DNA from: Latescibacteria bacterium UBA6620
Lineage (GTDB): Bacteria; Latescibacterota; UBA2968
DNA: 64,000 nt
Direction: 5' to 3'
Assembly (NCBI GenBank): GCA_002433075.1
Contig: DJHM01000044.1
Coordinates: forward strand, 124,001 to 188,000
Shown one piece after another: positions 16,992 through 25,032 of the stretch (position 1 is the stretch's first letter; each line of letters opens with the position of its first letter). The notes beneath the pieces are model-generated. The model was not told where the DNA came from. It made no database searches and saw only the letters and a program-made list of their open reading frames with translations. The translations under genes and the position numbers were made by a program.

Positions 16992-18017
16992 TTGGATCCA
17001 GTCGTGCTCGAGCCTGGCGTGCGTGCTCCAGATTTTGTGCTTCCCGACACAAGAGGTATCGCGTCTCAGTTCTATGGTCGTGCGGGTGGGCGACCGGTCC
17101 TGCTGATCTTCGGTTCGGGTGAGATGTTTTGCGACGGATGCGATCGGTTCGTCGTGGCCAGGTCTGCCGAAGAATTAGAGGGTGCAGACGAAGGGTTTGC
17201 CGATGCGGACGGGACGGTGTTCGAACGCTACGGGGTGGAACGTGAAGGTGCCTTCCTCTTGGATCCGAACCTGCGGATCGTCTGCCGGGTCGATCCAGGA
17301 GATTCGGGGCCGGCCGAGGTGCTTCGTTCCGGGATGGCTGAAATGGAAACCTCCGAGCCCATCGAAGTGGGACACGTTGCGCCTGTTCTGATAGTTCCGA
17401 GAGTACTGGAGGTCGCGCACTGCGAGTTTTTGATGACGCTGTGGGAGCGGGAAGGCCACGTTGAGACAGGAGTGGAAGTGTCCGACGGCCAGGGCCAGGC
17501 GGCGATCCTTGACGATCTTCACAAGCGGCGTGAAGACCATACGGTGACGGACCCCAAGCTGATCCGGCTGCTGACGACGACACTTGGCCGAAGGCTGCTA
17601 CCCGAACTCGACCGCGCGTTCGGGGTCGGGCCTACACGTTTCGAAGGATTCAAAATTGCGTGCTACGATGCGGCGTCATCCGGGTTCTTCGATGCGCATC
17701 GGGACAATCTCAGCCCATCGACAGCCCACAGACAGTTCGCTGTATCGCTGAATCTCAACGAGGACTATGAAGGCGGTCACCTCCTGTTTCCTGAGTACGG
17801 TTCGCATCGGTATCGCCCTGGAATGGGTGGCGCTCTGATTTTCTCGTGTTTACACCTCCACGTGGTGGCGCCCGTCACCAGGGGGAGGAGATTTGCGTTG
17901 TTGACCTTCCTCTACGATCGGGATCGTTCGACGGATTCGGCCAGCTCTTCCAAATCTTCCGGTTCGAGTCCGCCGGGGACGATCGATCCCTTTCGATCCT
18001 CCGTCAGTCGGGGGTAG
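16992..18017 (+). CDS. Redoxin domain fused to a prolyl-4-hydroxylase-type 2OG-Fe(II) oxygenase
   Basis: A ~341-residue two-domain protein. Residues ~1-125 resemble a peroxiredoxin/thioredoxin fold (EPGVRAPDFVLPDTRG opening, then FCDGCDRF with a CxxC). Residues ~130-310 are a prolyl-4-hydroxylase-like double-stranded beta helix: DAHRDNLSP gives the HxD iron ligands, and LHVVAPVTRGRRFAL gives the distal His and the 2-oxoglutarate-binding Arg. An in-frame stop lies at 16983, so the start must be the TTG at 16992 or GTG at 17004. Neither has a clear ribosome site, and the repeat array is directly upstream. The tail overlaps the convergent MFS pseudogene by 14 nt. It probably hydroxylates a small molecule or protein, possibly redox-linked. 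Confidence 0.8.
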   Translation: MDPVVLEPGVRAPDFVLPDTRGIASQFYGRAGGRPVLLIFGSGEMFCDGCDRFVVARSAEELEGADEGFADADGTVFERYGVEREGAFLLDPNLRIVCRVDPGDSGPAEVLRSGMAEMETSEPIEVGHVAPVLIVPRVLEVAHCEFLMTLWEREGHVETGVEVSDGQGQAAILDDLHKRREDHTVTDPKLIRLLTTTLGRRLLPELDRAFGVGPTRFEGFKIACYDAASSGFFDAHRDNLSPSTAHRQFAVSLNLNEDYEGGHLLFPEYGSHRYRPGMGGALIFSCLHLHVVAPVTRGRRFALLTFLYDRDRSTDSASSSKSSGSSPPGTIDPFRSSVSRG

Positions 18018-19187
18018 CCTCCCTCTTCGGAAGCTTGAGCGCGGCCGCCGCAGCCAGAATCCCCACACCTGCCGTACTTGTGAAAAGTCCTCCATAACCG
18101 ACGGATTCTCCGATCACGCCGGCTCCAACCGGACCCAGAAACATACCAAGCGAATGCACGGACTGGTAGAAACCCATGGCCGTCGCCCTTTCCCGGTCGG
18201 GCAGACCAGCGATCACGATCGTCATCAACGCAGGCTATGCCGTCCCGCGCGCGATGCCACTGAGGGTTTGCGTTAGGTAAAGAAGGGAGATGTCACGGAT
18301 CAGGGGGATTATGGCGAGGAGGATGCCCACGACCAGGTTGCTGACGACGACGCTTCGACGGATCCCGAAACGCGGAATGATCCACGAGCCCGAAACCAGG
18401 CCTGCGAAGGAAGAGAAGAAGAAGCCAATTGTGGAGAGCAGACCCAGCTGGGTCTTGGTAGCCCCGATCGACACGGCGTACGTGGGAAGGAACCCGAATC
18501 CGGACGCGAAAATCGTGTACATCCCGAGTGCGGAAACGACGGACGCCCAGATCAGAACGGGGCGTCGCACTGCGGTTCGCAGCTGAATCAGATGGGACAC
18601 CCGCTCCGGTTCCCGCCGGGCCTCCACGAGGAAGAGAGACACGAAGCATCCAGCCAATCCGAAGCCTCCGGCTGTCCAGAAGGGAGCCACCCAGTCGAGG
18701 GTATCGCGAGCCATCCACCGAGAAACGTAGCGGCCATGATGGAGAATCCGTTGCAGAAAGTGATGTGTCCCATGGCTCGGGTGGTCTGGCCGGGGGGATA
18801 GTAGCTCGCGAAAAGGACGGTGAAAGCGACCCACGCGCAGGCTGAAACCCCGGAGAGCAGGCGAGCGAGGACCATGGCCTCGGGAGAGGGCGCGAGTGCG
18901 AGTCCAGCACCTGACACAGCGGAGAGGAACAACGCGACAGTGACGAACGGCTTTCTGCGTCCAATCCGGTCGGAGAGCATACCGAGGCCGAGGCGGAGGC
19001 AGAGAAGCGCGCACCCGTACGCAGATACGATCAACCCGATCAGCCGGAACGACCCGCCAAGGTGTTCGGCGTAAGGGGAGAGGATGGGTACGTAGGTGTA
19101 GTGGGAAGACCAGAAGAAGGTGGTGCAAATCAGGAAGACGGGTTTCGCGTAGGCGGGAGGGGCGGACCAGGACGGGGGACCTGTCAT
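18004..19187 (-). pseudogene. MFS transporter, disrupted by a frameshift and an amber codon
   Basis: Three pieces on the minus strand together make one ~395-residue major facilitator. The N-terminal part, starting MTGPPSWSA at 19187, includes DRIGRRKPF (the loop 2-3 motif of MFS). It runs to FLGGWL, where a single missing base near 18711 moves the frame. The middle part continues to SGIARGTA, and an in-frame TAG at 18235-18237 interrupts it. The rest (PALMTIVIAGLPDRERATAM) continues in the same frame. The TAG stands where a Tyr codon would fit. Either the gene is dead or both changes are sequence errors. Its substrate would have been a small organic solute. It follows the ceramidase-like gene by 22 nt. 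Confidence 0.82.
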
Positions 19188-19209
19188 CGGTGATCCACTG
19201 ACCCAGGGC

Positions 19210-20661
19210 TCAGGCTTCGAGCGCGCACCCGATTTGTTCGGCAAAGTTTTCGATCAGGACTTCGAGGCATCCCGGCGCGAGGCTGGAGGGTTCTTCCTGG
19301 TAGAGGCCTATGCCGTACCGATCTTCGGGCAGGAGGTAGGCGATGGAGAGGCAGTCTGTCGAGAGGGGTGAGACGAGGAGAATCAGGTCGGGAAACCGTT
19401 CTCTGAGCTTGGTCTGCAACTGGTTGTAGGGTTCGCCCCCACACGTGACCCAGATGGCATCGCCCATTCGCCAGACGGTGCACCTGAGCGCAAATTGCTC
19501 GGTCTGAGGAAGATTTTCTACTCTGCCCTGCCATCTCCGACAACGTTCGGCCCGCGCACCCAGGTCCCGTGCGCGCTCGGCGTCCCCCGCCTGATCCGCT
19601 TGCTTCTGTTCTTCGCTGTAGCGCTCGAGGTCCGACTGCAGCTGTTCGAGGGCCGGCAGGTCCTTCAGTTTGAGGTCGACGTCGAATGCGGCCTCGTGGT
19701 AGGTGCCCGCGTGGCGACGCCGATCGTCACTCATCGGATGGTGCCGCCAGATCCCGAGCGTGGCGCCTGACACGACTGGGCCCTCGTAGACGTAGTCTGT
19801 GTCGGGCGGACCGAGCGAAGACAGGGCGGACATGGCCGCGTAGCCGAGCTGGCGGCCGTTCCGGTCGGCGGTAGCCAGATCTCCGGTGAATCCGTCCTTA
19901 GGGCCAAGCTCGCCGCAGGGGCCTTGGAAATAGACGCACGGGCAGGCGGTGGCGTGTTCGACGACCTCGCGGGTTGCTCCTACGAAGTCAGGGGACAGCA
20001 CGGTGTTTTCCCACGCTAACGTCGTAGGGTGACACGCGTAGTGCACAAAGGAGAGGTGGTGGGCGCCGTGTTCGTCGGTTACCCGAGCTGCGACGACGAT
20101 GTCATCAGCCGGGGCCTCGGGGTTGTAACCGGTCACGTAGATGTCACGTGCTTCGTCACGGTAGTCTCGATTCGCAGCCATATTGCAGCGGCCGGTGGCG
20201 TAGGAGATCGAAACGGGTGCAAGGTTCTGGAGCGCCTCGTCGAGGGCTTTCTCGAGGGTCTCGGTGAGAGATTCGAGATAGGGCTCGATCAAGTCGCCCC
20301 CCGGCATGTCCTTTCGATCGGGATGAAGGAACCCGGAGGCGTGAGAATGTGAGTACGTGACGATCAGCCTGTCGACCTGGACAGACGCACGTTCGGCGAG
20401 AGCGATTCGGATCGGATTCTGCTGCTCGTTGGTAAGACCGACAAAGTCGAATTGCATGCGAACCAATCGCTGGTCGGCGTCGCCATTCAAGGGTTCGAAA
20501 ACCAGAATGTCGGCGAGGATGGGGCGGTGAATGCCCGTGGCTCGGTCGTGCCTGGCAGCCCCCCACATCCGATGGTAAATGCCGACGGGGGGCGTCACGT
20601 CTCGGCGGGCGTAGCCGAGTCTTACGTGGCTGGTAGGGGTATTTTCGTGGGTTTTCGACAC
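19210..20661 (-). CDS. Neutral/alkaline ceramidase-like protein
   Basis: A ~483-residue protein related to the N-terminal domain of neutral/alkaline non-lysosomal ceramidases. DVTPPVG at the start, TYSHSHASG (zinc-binding HxH) and HYACHPTT are the recognisable blocks. FQGPCGELGPKDGF replaces the region that carries the catalytic Ser in true ceramidases. No signal peptide is evident. No in-frame ATG precedes the conserved region. A GTG at 20661 is the likeliest start, and a TTG at 20712 would add 17 residues. Relatives in these bacteria are often uncharacterised amidohydrolase-like enzymes, so ceramide may not be the substrate. Confidence 0.8.
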   Translation of the reverse strand: MSKTHENTPTSHVRLGYARRDVTPPVGIYHRMWGAARHDRATGIHRPILADILVFEPLNGDADQRLVRMQFDFVGLTNEQQNPIRIALAERASVQVDRLIVTYSHSHASGFLHPDRKDMPGGDLIEPYLESLTETLEKALDEALQNLAPVSISYATGRCNMAANRDYRDEARDIYVTGYNPEAPADDIVVAARVTDEHGAHHLSFVHYACHPTTLAWENTVLSPDFVGATREVVEHATACPCVYFQGPCGELGPKDGFTGDLATADRNGRQLGYAAMSALSSLGPPDTDYVYEGPVVSGATLGIWRHHPMSDDRRRHAGTYHEAAFDVDLKLKDLPALEQLQSDLERYSEEQKQADQAGDAERARDLGARAERCRRWQGRVENLPQTEQFALRCTVWRMGDAIWVTCGGEPYNQLQTKLRERFPDLILLVSPLSTDCLSIAYLLPEDRYGIGLYQEEPSSLAPGCLEVLIENFAEQIGCALEA

Positions 20662-20804
20662 GGTTTTCTCGACGGAGGCAGGCCATAATACGCCCTCCCG
20701 ATCGGGGGGCAAGGGCTTTCTGGTTCAGGTTACGTCTCGGAGGTGGCTCATTTCGGTGTGCGCTAAATCACAACTGGCGGAACGAAATGTTATGTTCGCC
20801 TGAA

Positions 20805-20828
20805 TCGAAAAGATACTCAATCTTTCGA
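20805..20828. promoter_or_regulatory. Imperfect dyad upstream of the sigma-54 promoter
   Basis: The inverted repeat TCGAAAAGAT (20805-20814) and ATCTTTCGA (20820-20828) is separated by five bases. It lies 61-84 nt upstream of the sigma-54 motif, in a stretch (about 20780-20885) clearly more AT-rich than the rest of the window. This is a plausible upstream activator site for a sigma-54-dependent enhancer-binding protein. No such activator is encoded nearby, so the assignment is inferred. Confidence 0.4.
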
Positions 20829-20888
20829 TGTAAACATAAAGAGTTTATAAACATTGATTTATATCAAAACAGATCGATTCTTCAAAGA

Positions 20889-20904
20889 TGGCACACCCCT
20901 TGCA
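20889..20904 (+). promoter_or_regulatory. Sigma-54 (RpoN) -24/-12 promoter
   Basis: TGGCACACCCCTTGCA matches the -24/-12 consensus TGGCACG-N4-TTGCW at all positions but one, with exact spacing between the GG and GC elements. Transcription would begin near 20915, giving a ~75-nt leader before the ATG at 20989. It is the only such site noticed in an intergenic position in this window. Confidence 0.8.
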
Positions 20905-20988
20905 AAGGCACACTAGGGTAAGGGAAAGTCGACCGCCCCAGGTCGCCCCCCTTTCTCTTGATCAACGGACTGCGAGGAGGTGTCGGAT

Positions 20989-21600
20989 ATGGCGGGAGTG
21001 AAGAGTACGGACAGCGCGTTACTGGATCTCTACTTTCAGGACATTTCTGATTCAAGCCCATTGCCGGCGGATGCAGAGACAGAGCCGGCCCGCCGGATTC
21101 GTGTAGGGGATGATTCTGCGCGGAACACGCTCTTACGGGCCAACCTTCGTTTCGTGGTTCGAGTGGCGAGCGAGTTTCAGGGATGCGGGATGGATCTGGA
21201 AGATTTGATCAGCGTGGGGAACGTGGGGGTGAGCAATTTCATTGTGGAGCAGATGGAAGAAGCGGGTGCCGTGTCTTCCGCCCCGATCTGCGTGAATCAG
21301 ATCAAATACCATCCGCGGAACCAGCAGCCAGAGATTCTCGGCTGGTGTCGATCTAACGAAGTGGTGGTGACGGCTTATTCTCCTCTTGGCAAGGGAGATT
21401 TCCCGAGGGTCGTTGAAGTGATCGCTGCTGAGATCGCCCGCACGCCCGCACAGGTGGCCTTACGCTGTTTGATCGAAGAAGGGATGGCCGTCATTCCCAA
21501 GGCAAGTTCTCGCGTCCATCTCCAGGAAAACGCAGATGTGTTCGGATGGGGGCTGCCGGAGGGTGCGGCCGAACGGATTCGTAATATGGACGCGTCCTGA
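20989..21600 (+). CDS. Chimeric protein: sigma-70-type N-terminus joined to aldo/keto reductase C-terminus
   Basis: A 203-residue ORF with GAGGAGG eight bases before the ATG. Residues ~10-80 match regions 1.2 and 2.1 of a group 1/2 sigma-70 factor (ALLDLYFQDIS, ARRIRVGDDSARN, LLRANLRFVVRVASEF, DLEDLISVGN). From residue ~77 the sequence becomes the C-terminal half of an aldo/keto reductase (GVSNFIVEQMEEAG, VNQIKYHPRNQQ, VVVTAYSPLGKG, RTPAQVALRCLIEEG, VIPKASS). The join is at GNVGVSNF, a string that both families can share. The sigma part lacks promoter-recognition regions and the reductase part lacks its catalytic tetrad, so normal activity of either is unlikely. It probably arose by deletion or is an assembly join. 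The stop overlaps the next start by 1 nt. Confidence 0.8.
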   Translation: MAGVKSTDSALLDLYFQDISDSSPLPADAETEPARRIRVGDDSARNTLLRANLRFVVRVASEFQGCGMDLEDLISVGNVGVSNFIVEQMEEAGAVSSAPICVNQIKYHPRNQQPEILGWCRSNEVVVTAYSPLGKGDFPRVVEVIAAEIARTPAQVALRCLIEEGMAVIPKASSRVHLQENADVFGWGLPEGAAERIRNMDAS

Positions 21601-22715
21601 TGAAGGACGTCATCGTCATCGGGGGTGGAATACTCGGCGTGTCGGTTGGCTACCATCTGGCGGCCTCAGGGGCTTCCGCGCTCCTGATCGACCGGCGTGA
21701 CGAGGGGCGGGCAACGGATGCGGGAGCCGGGATCATCACGCCGGGAGGTGACGCGTCGTCCAGGAACCCCTGGTCGAGACTCGTGGGAGAGGCCGAAGCC
21801 TACTATCCCGAGTTCGTTCAAGCTCTTCGCGACAACGGTGTGGAGGAAACAGGGTATTCGGTCTGTGGCTCGCTCATCGTCGCTGTGGAAGAGGCGGAGA
21901 GGACGGCCTTCTCCGAAGCCAGCGCGGGAGTGCCGGAAGGGGACGGCAAGTCCTCCTCGGACGCTGTTGTGATCGAGGAGGGCCGAGCTCAAGAGCTGTT
22001 CCCGGCCCTGGACACGGTCGTAGGAGCGATCTATGAGCCGACGGGTGCGCGCGTGGACGGTCGGCGTCTGGCTTCGGCAATCGAGGCGGCCGGTGTTCGC
22101 CGCGGACTGGAGGTGCACCACGGTTCCGTCGAGCGTCTGGAAGTCGCAGCCGATCGTTGCGGGGCCGTCGTGGTGGATGGCGAGCGGGTGGAAACGGACG
22201 CTGTGGTTGTCGCGGGCGGCGCGTGGTCGAATGCATTCGGCGAGCAGCTGGGGATAGGGCTTCCGGTCGGGCCGATGCGCGGCCAGATTGCGCATCTGGA
22301 CCTGGGCCAAACCGACACGTCTGAATGGACGATCGTCAGCGGCTTTCGAGGTCACTATCTTGTGCCGTGGGACGATCACCGGGTGGTTGTTGGTGCGACG
22401 AGGGAAACGAACGCGGGCTATCGGGTGGAGACGACGGTCGAAGGCATGCTCGAAGTTCTGACGGAAGCGATCCGGGTTGCGCCCGGTCTCCGTGGTGCGC
22501 GGGTGAAAGAATTTCGCGTGGGTCTCAGGCCGGCGACGTCGGATGGATTTCCGATCATCGGTTCGATTCCGAAGGTTCCAAACGTTCACGTGGTGACCGG
22601 CCACGGACCGATGGGGCTGCATCTCGGACCATACAGCGGAAAAGTCGTGGCAGATGCGATCCTCGGTCGAGGCGACGACGCTTTTGCGGTCTTCGGGGTC
22701 GAGCGATTCATCTGA
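21600..22715 (+). CDS. FAD-dependent oxidoreductase (D-amino acid oxidase/glycine oxidase type)
   Basis: A 371-residue DAO-family flavoprotein. The N-terminal dinucleotide-binding motif is VIVIGGGILGVSVGYHLA, followed by DRRDEGRATDAGAGII. VVAGGAWSN is the typical mid-protein FAD contact, and TSDGFPIIGSIP with VTGHGPMGLHLGP the C-terminal FAD block. It probably oxidises an amine or imino acid, producing an imine and reduced flavin. It starts on the stop of the chimeric gene (TGATG), suggesting that the former reductase and this oxidase were one operon. Confidence 0.88.
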   Translation: MKDVIVIGGGILGVSVGYHLAASGASALLIDRRDEGRATDAGAGIITPGGDASSRNPWSRLVGEAEAYYPEFVQALRDNGVEETGYSVCGSLIVAVEEAERTAFSEASAGVPEGDGKSSSDAVVIEEGRAQELFPALDTVVGAIYEPTGARVDGRRLASAIEAAGVRRGLEVHHGSVERLEVAADRCGAVVVDGERVETDAVVVAGGAWSNAFGEQLGIGLPVGPMRGQIAHLDLGQTDTSEWTIVSGFRGHYLVPWDDHRVVVGATRETNAGYRVETTVEGMLEVLTEAIRVAPGLRGARVKEFRVGLRPATSDGFPIIGSIPKVPNVHVVTGHGPMGLHLGPYSGKVVADAILGRGDDAFAVFGVERFI

Positions 22716-22812
22716 GACGCCACTGCACTGGTGGCGCAGGAATGTTTCAAACGATAGAGGTTCGGCTGTCACGACGAGGCCACCGTCACAGTAACGAAAG
22801 GCGAGGTTGAGG

Positions 22813-23823
22813 ATGGAGTATCGTCAATTGGGTCGCAGCGGGTTGAAGGTATCGGAAGTCTGTCTGGGCACGATGACGTTCGGGAAAGAGACCGATGAAG
22901 CCGAGTCGAAGCGCATGGTCGATCTTGCGTTTGATGCGGGCGTCAACTTTTTCGATACGGCGAATTCTTACACAGATTCGGTGTCAGAGGTATTCACGGG
23001 GAAGGCGCTGAAAGGGCGGCGGAACGAAGCCGTGGTCGCGACGAAGTTCTACAACCCGATGGGGAAGGGGCCCAACGATTCGGGGATGTCCCGCTACTTT
23101 ATCATGAATGCGATCGAGGATAGTCTGAAGCGGCTGGACATGGATCACGTGGACATTTACTACATCCATCACGTGGACCAACAGACGCCGCTCGACGAGA
23201 TGTTACGGGCGCTGGACGATCTCGTCCATCAGGGCAAGGTGCGCTACATCGCCTGCAGCAACTACGAAGCCTGGAGGCTGATGGAAGCGTTGTGGATCAG
23301 CGACGCGAACGGTCTCGCTCGCTTTGTGTGCTACCAGCCACAGTACAGCCTCGGATGTCGCGATATCGAACATGATCTGGTTCCGGCGTGTCAGTACAAA
23401 GGTGTCGGGATCGTCACGTGGGGACCTCTGGGCGGGGGCTTCTTCTCTGGTAAATACAAGCCCGGCGAGCGGTCTCTGGACGGAACCCGATCGGAGGGTG
23501 GGCAGATTGGCAATCACTTCGCTCCCACGGCGGATGATACACTGAAGGCGTTGCTGGATGTCGCGAAGGAGGTGGATAAGAGCCCGGCGCAGACCGCCAT
23601 TCGATGGATCCTCGAACAGTCTCACATCACGTCGGTTATCCTCGGAGCGAGAACAGTCGCCCACTTTGACGACAATGTTCGGGCGACGTCGTGGAACATG
23701 TCCGCGGACGCTCTGGCCAGGTTGAACGAGGTGTCGGCTCCCGCGCCCAAGTACCCGGAGCGCATGGAGAATCCGAGAGACGCGGCGCGCCTGAGCGCGA
23801 TCGACATGCCCACGCTGGATTGA
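22813..23823 (+). CDS. Aldo/keto reductase
   Basis: A 336-residue aldo/keto reductase of the YghZ/Kv-beta-like group. The catalytic tetrad is present: Asp and Tyr in FFDTANSYTDS, Lys in VVATKFY and His in YYIHHVD. AIRWILEQSHITSVILGART is the usual C-terminal NADP-binding block. An in-frame TTG lies six bases upstream, but ATG 22813 has GAGG six bases before it. It should reduce an aldehyde or ketone, or oxidise a sugar, with NADP(H). It is ~97 nt downstream of the FAD oxidoreductase. Confidence 0.9.
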   Translation: MEYRQLGRSGLKVSEVCLGTMTFGKETDEAESKRMVDLAFDAGVNFFDTANSYTDSVSEVFTGKALKGRRNEAVVATKFYNPMGKGPNDSGMSRYFIMNAIEDSLKRLDMDHVDIYYIHHVDQQTPLDEMLRALDDLVHQGKVRYIACSNYEAWRLMEALWISDANGLARFVCYQPQYSLGCRDIEHDLVPACQYKGVGIVTWGPLGGGFFSGKYKPGERSLDGTRSEGGQIGNHFAPTADDTLKALLDVAKEVDKSPAQTAIRWILEQSHITSVILGARTVAHFDDNVRATSWNMSADALARLNEVSAPAPKYPERMENPRDAARLSAIDMPTLD

Positions 23824-23924
23824 TGGACAGGCAGGAGTGAACGGGCTCCTGGCGGGACGTTGGTTTGCGAAGTGACTTTGCCCGTTCTATATTGACGCGC
23901 CCTGACAATCTCAAGGAGGAATCG

Positions 23925-24128
23925 ATGGCTGACATTTCCGTACAGGTTCTCGACGACGGCCCTCTGCTCGTGACGGGTGAGTTCGATCTTCAGGATGGCT
24001 CGGGCAGTGGAATGACGAAAGACGAGGGGCGACCGATCGCCCTGTGCCGCTGCGGTGCGTCTGAAAACAAGCCATTCTGCGACGGGTTGCACAAGAATTG
24101 TGGATTCTCGTCATCCGTGAAAGCCTGA
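23925..24128 (+). CDS. CDGSH-type iron-sulfur protein
   Basis: A 67-residue protein with the CDGSH-type 2Fe-2S motif: LCRCGASENKPFCDGLH supplies three Cys and one His ligand (residues ~42-58). The Ser of the namesake motif is Leu here. AAGGAGGA lies four bases before ATG 23925, a very strong ribosome site, so an upstream in-frame start at 23865 is unlikely. Such proteins are small electron-transfer or redox-sensing factors. It forms its own short transcript, ended by the hairpin that follows. Confidence 0.88.
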   Translation: MADISVQVLDDGPLLVTGEFDLQDGSGSGMTKDEGRPIALCRCGASENKPFCDGLHKNCGFSSSVKA

Positions 24129-24148
24129 TCGCGGCTTTCCCTCTCTGC

Positions 24149-24180
24149 CCCCGGGAGCTTGTGCTTCCGGGGGTTTTTTT
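24149..24180 (+). terminator. Intrinsic terminator after the CDGSH gene
   Basis: An 11-bp stem (24149-24159 with 24164-24174, one G-T pair) with a four-base loop is followed directly by six T. It begins 21 nt past the stop codon and is the best terminator in the window. Confidence 0.92.
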
Positions 24181-24238
24181 GGCGCCGGCGTGTCGTGTGT
24201 CTGAAACCACCCGCCTGCTCAGAGCACGAGGACCTCGC

Positions 24239-24597
24239 ATGGATCTGAATGTGAAACGCATCTACGATGAGCCCGCAGTGGAAGACGGCACCCGGATTCT
24301 GGTGGATGGATTGTGGCCACGGGGCATGAAGAAGGAGGATGCGCCTATGGACCTGTGGTTGAAGGAAGTTGCTCCGAGCGCGACCATTCGGAACGCGTTC
24401 CGCGACGGAAGCGATTGGGAATCTTTCGTTGAAGCCTACCACAACGAACTCGATCAGAACAAGGCCGCACTGAACAGGATCTTCGAAGCCGCAGCGAAAG
24501 GCCCCGTGACCCTTCTCTACGCGAAAAAAACACCGAACACAACAACGCGGTGGCGCTGCATCGCTACCTGATTTCCCGAGGAAAGGACAGGACATGA
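24239..24597 (+). CDS. DUF488 family protein with a frameshift at a poly-A run
   Basis: The protein starts MDLNVKRIYDEP and contains RILVDGLWPRGMKKEDAP and PVTLLYAKK, the usual DUF488 (YeaO-like) blocks. In the annotated zero frame it leaves the family at a run of seven A (about 24525) and stops at 24571. A -1 slip at that run instead yields NTEHNNAVALHRYLISRG, the normal C-terminus of the family, and stops at 24597 overlapping the next gene in ATGA form. The restored length is ~118 residues, which is normal. This may be a mutation, a sequencing error or real slippage. DUF488 proteins are of unknown function. Confidence 0.8.
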
Positions 24598-25028
24598 ATC
24601 TGCTCTTTGGTGGTGTGGGTATTCGCTCGACGGGTGGAAACATCGGGCTGCTTATCTTGCGCGTGTTCTCAGGCCTGAGCCTCGCCTTTGCTCACGGCAT
24701 CGGGAAAGTCCCTCCGTCCGAGCGCTTCATTGGGGATGTCGAGAAACTCGGATTCCCGATGCCGGCCCTTTTCGCGTGGGCGGCCGGCGCTTCCGAGCTC
24801 TTGGGTGGGGTGTTCCTGGCGGCGGGATTTATGACGCGGCCGGCGGCATTCTTCGTGGCCATCACCATGTTCGTGGCTGCTTTTCTGCAGCACGCGGCCG
24901 ACCCGTTTCGGGGAAAAGAGAAGGCGCTCCTGTTCCTTTGCATCGCGATCTTCTACTTCTTCGTGGGCGCGGGACGATTCTCGGTGGATGGATTCATTCG
25001 AAAGCAGGACGCCATTCTCGAGGAGTAA
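24594..25028 (+). CDS. DoxX family membrane protein
   Basis: A 144-residue protein with four hydrophobic segments and the DoxX-like layout: LLILRVFSGLSLAFAHGIGK, then PALFAWAAGASELLGGVFLAAG, VAITMFVAAFLQH and a last helix LLFLCIAIFYFFVGAG. DoxX proteins are inner-membrane subunits linked to redox or detoxification functions. The role here is not known. It overlaps the frame-restored DUF488 gene by four bases, implying coupling. Confidence 0.88.
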   Translation: MNLLFGGVGIRSTGGNIGLLILRVFSGLSLAFAHGIGKVPPSERFIGDVEKLGFPMPALFAWAAGASELLGGVFLAAGFMTRPAAFFVAITMFVAAFLQHAADPFRGKEKALLFLCIAIFYFFVGAGRFSVDGFIRKQDAILEE

Positions 25029-25032
25029 GCGG

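Noticed and set aside
21666..22772. A 368-codon minus-strand frame opposite the FAD oxidoreductase
   Set aside because: The plus strand has full FAD-binding motifs, and the antisense product has low-complexity Arg-rich composition.
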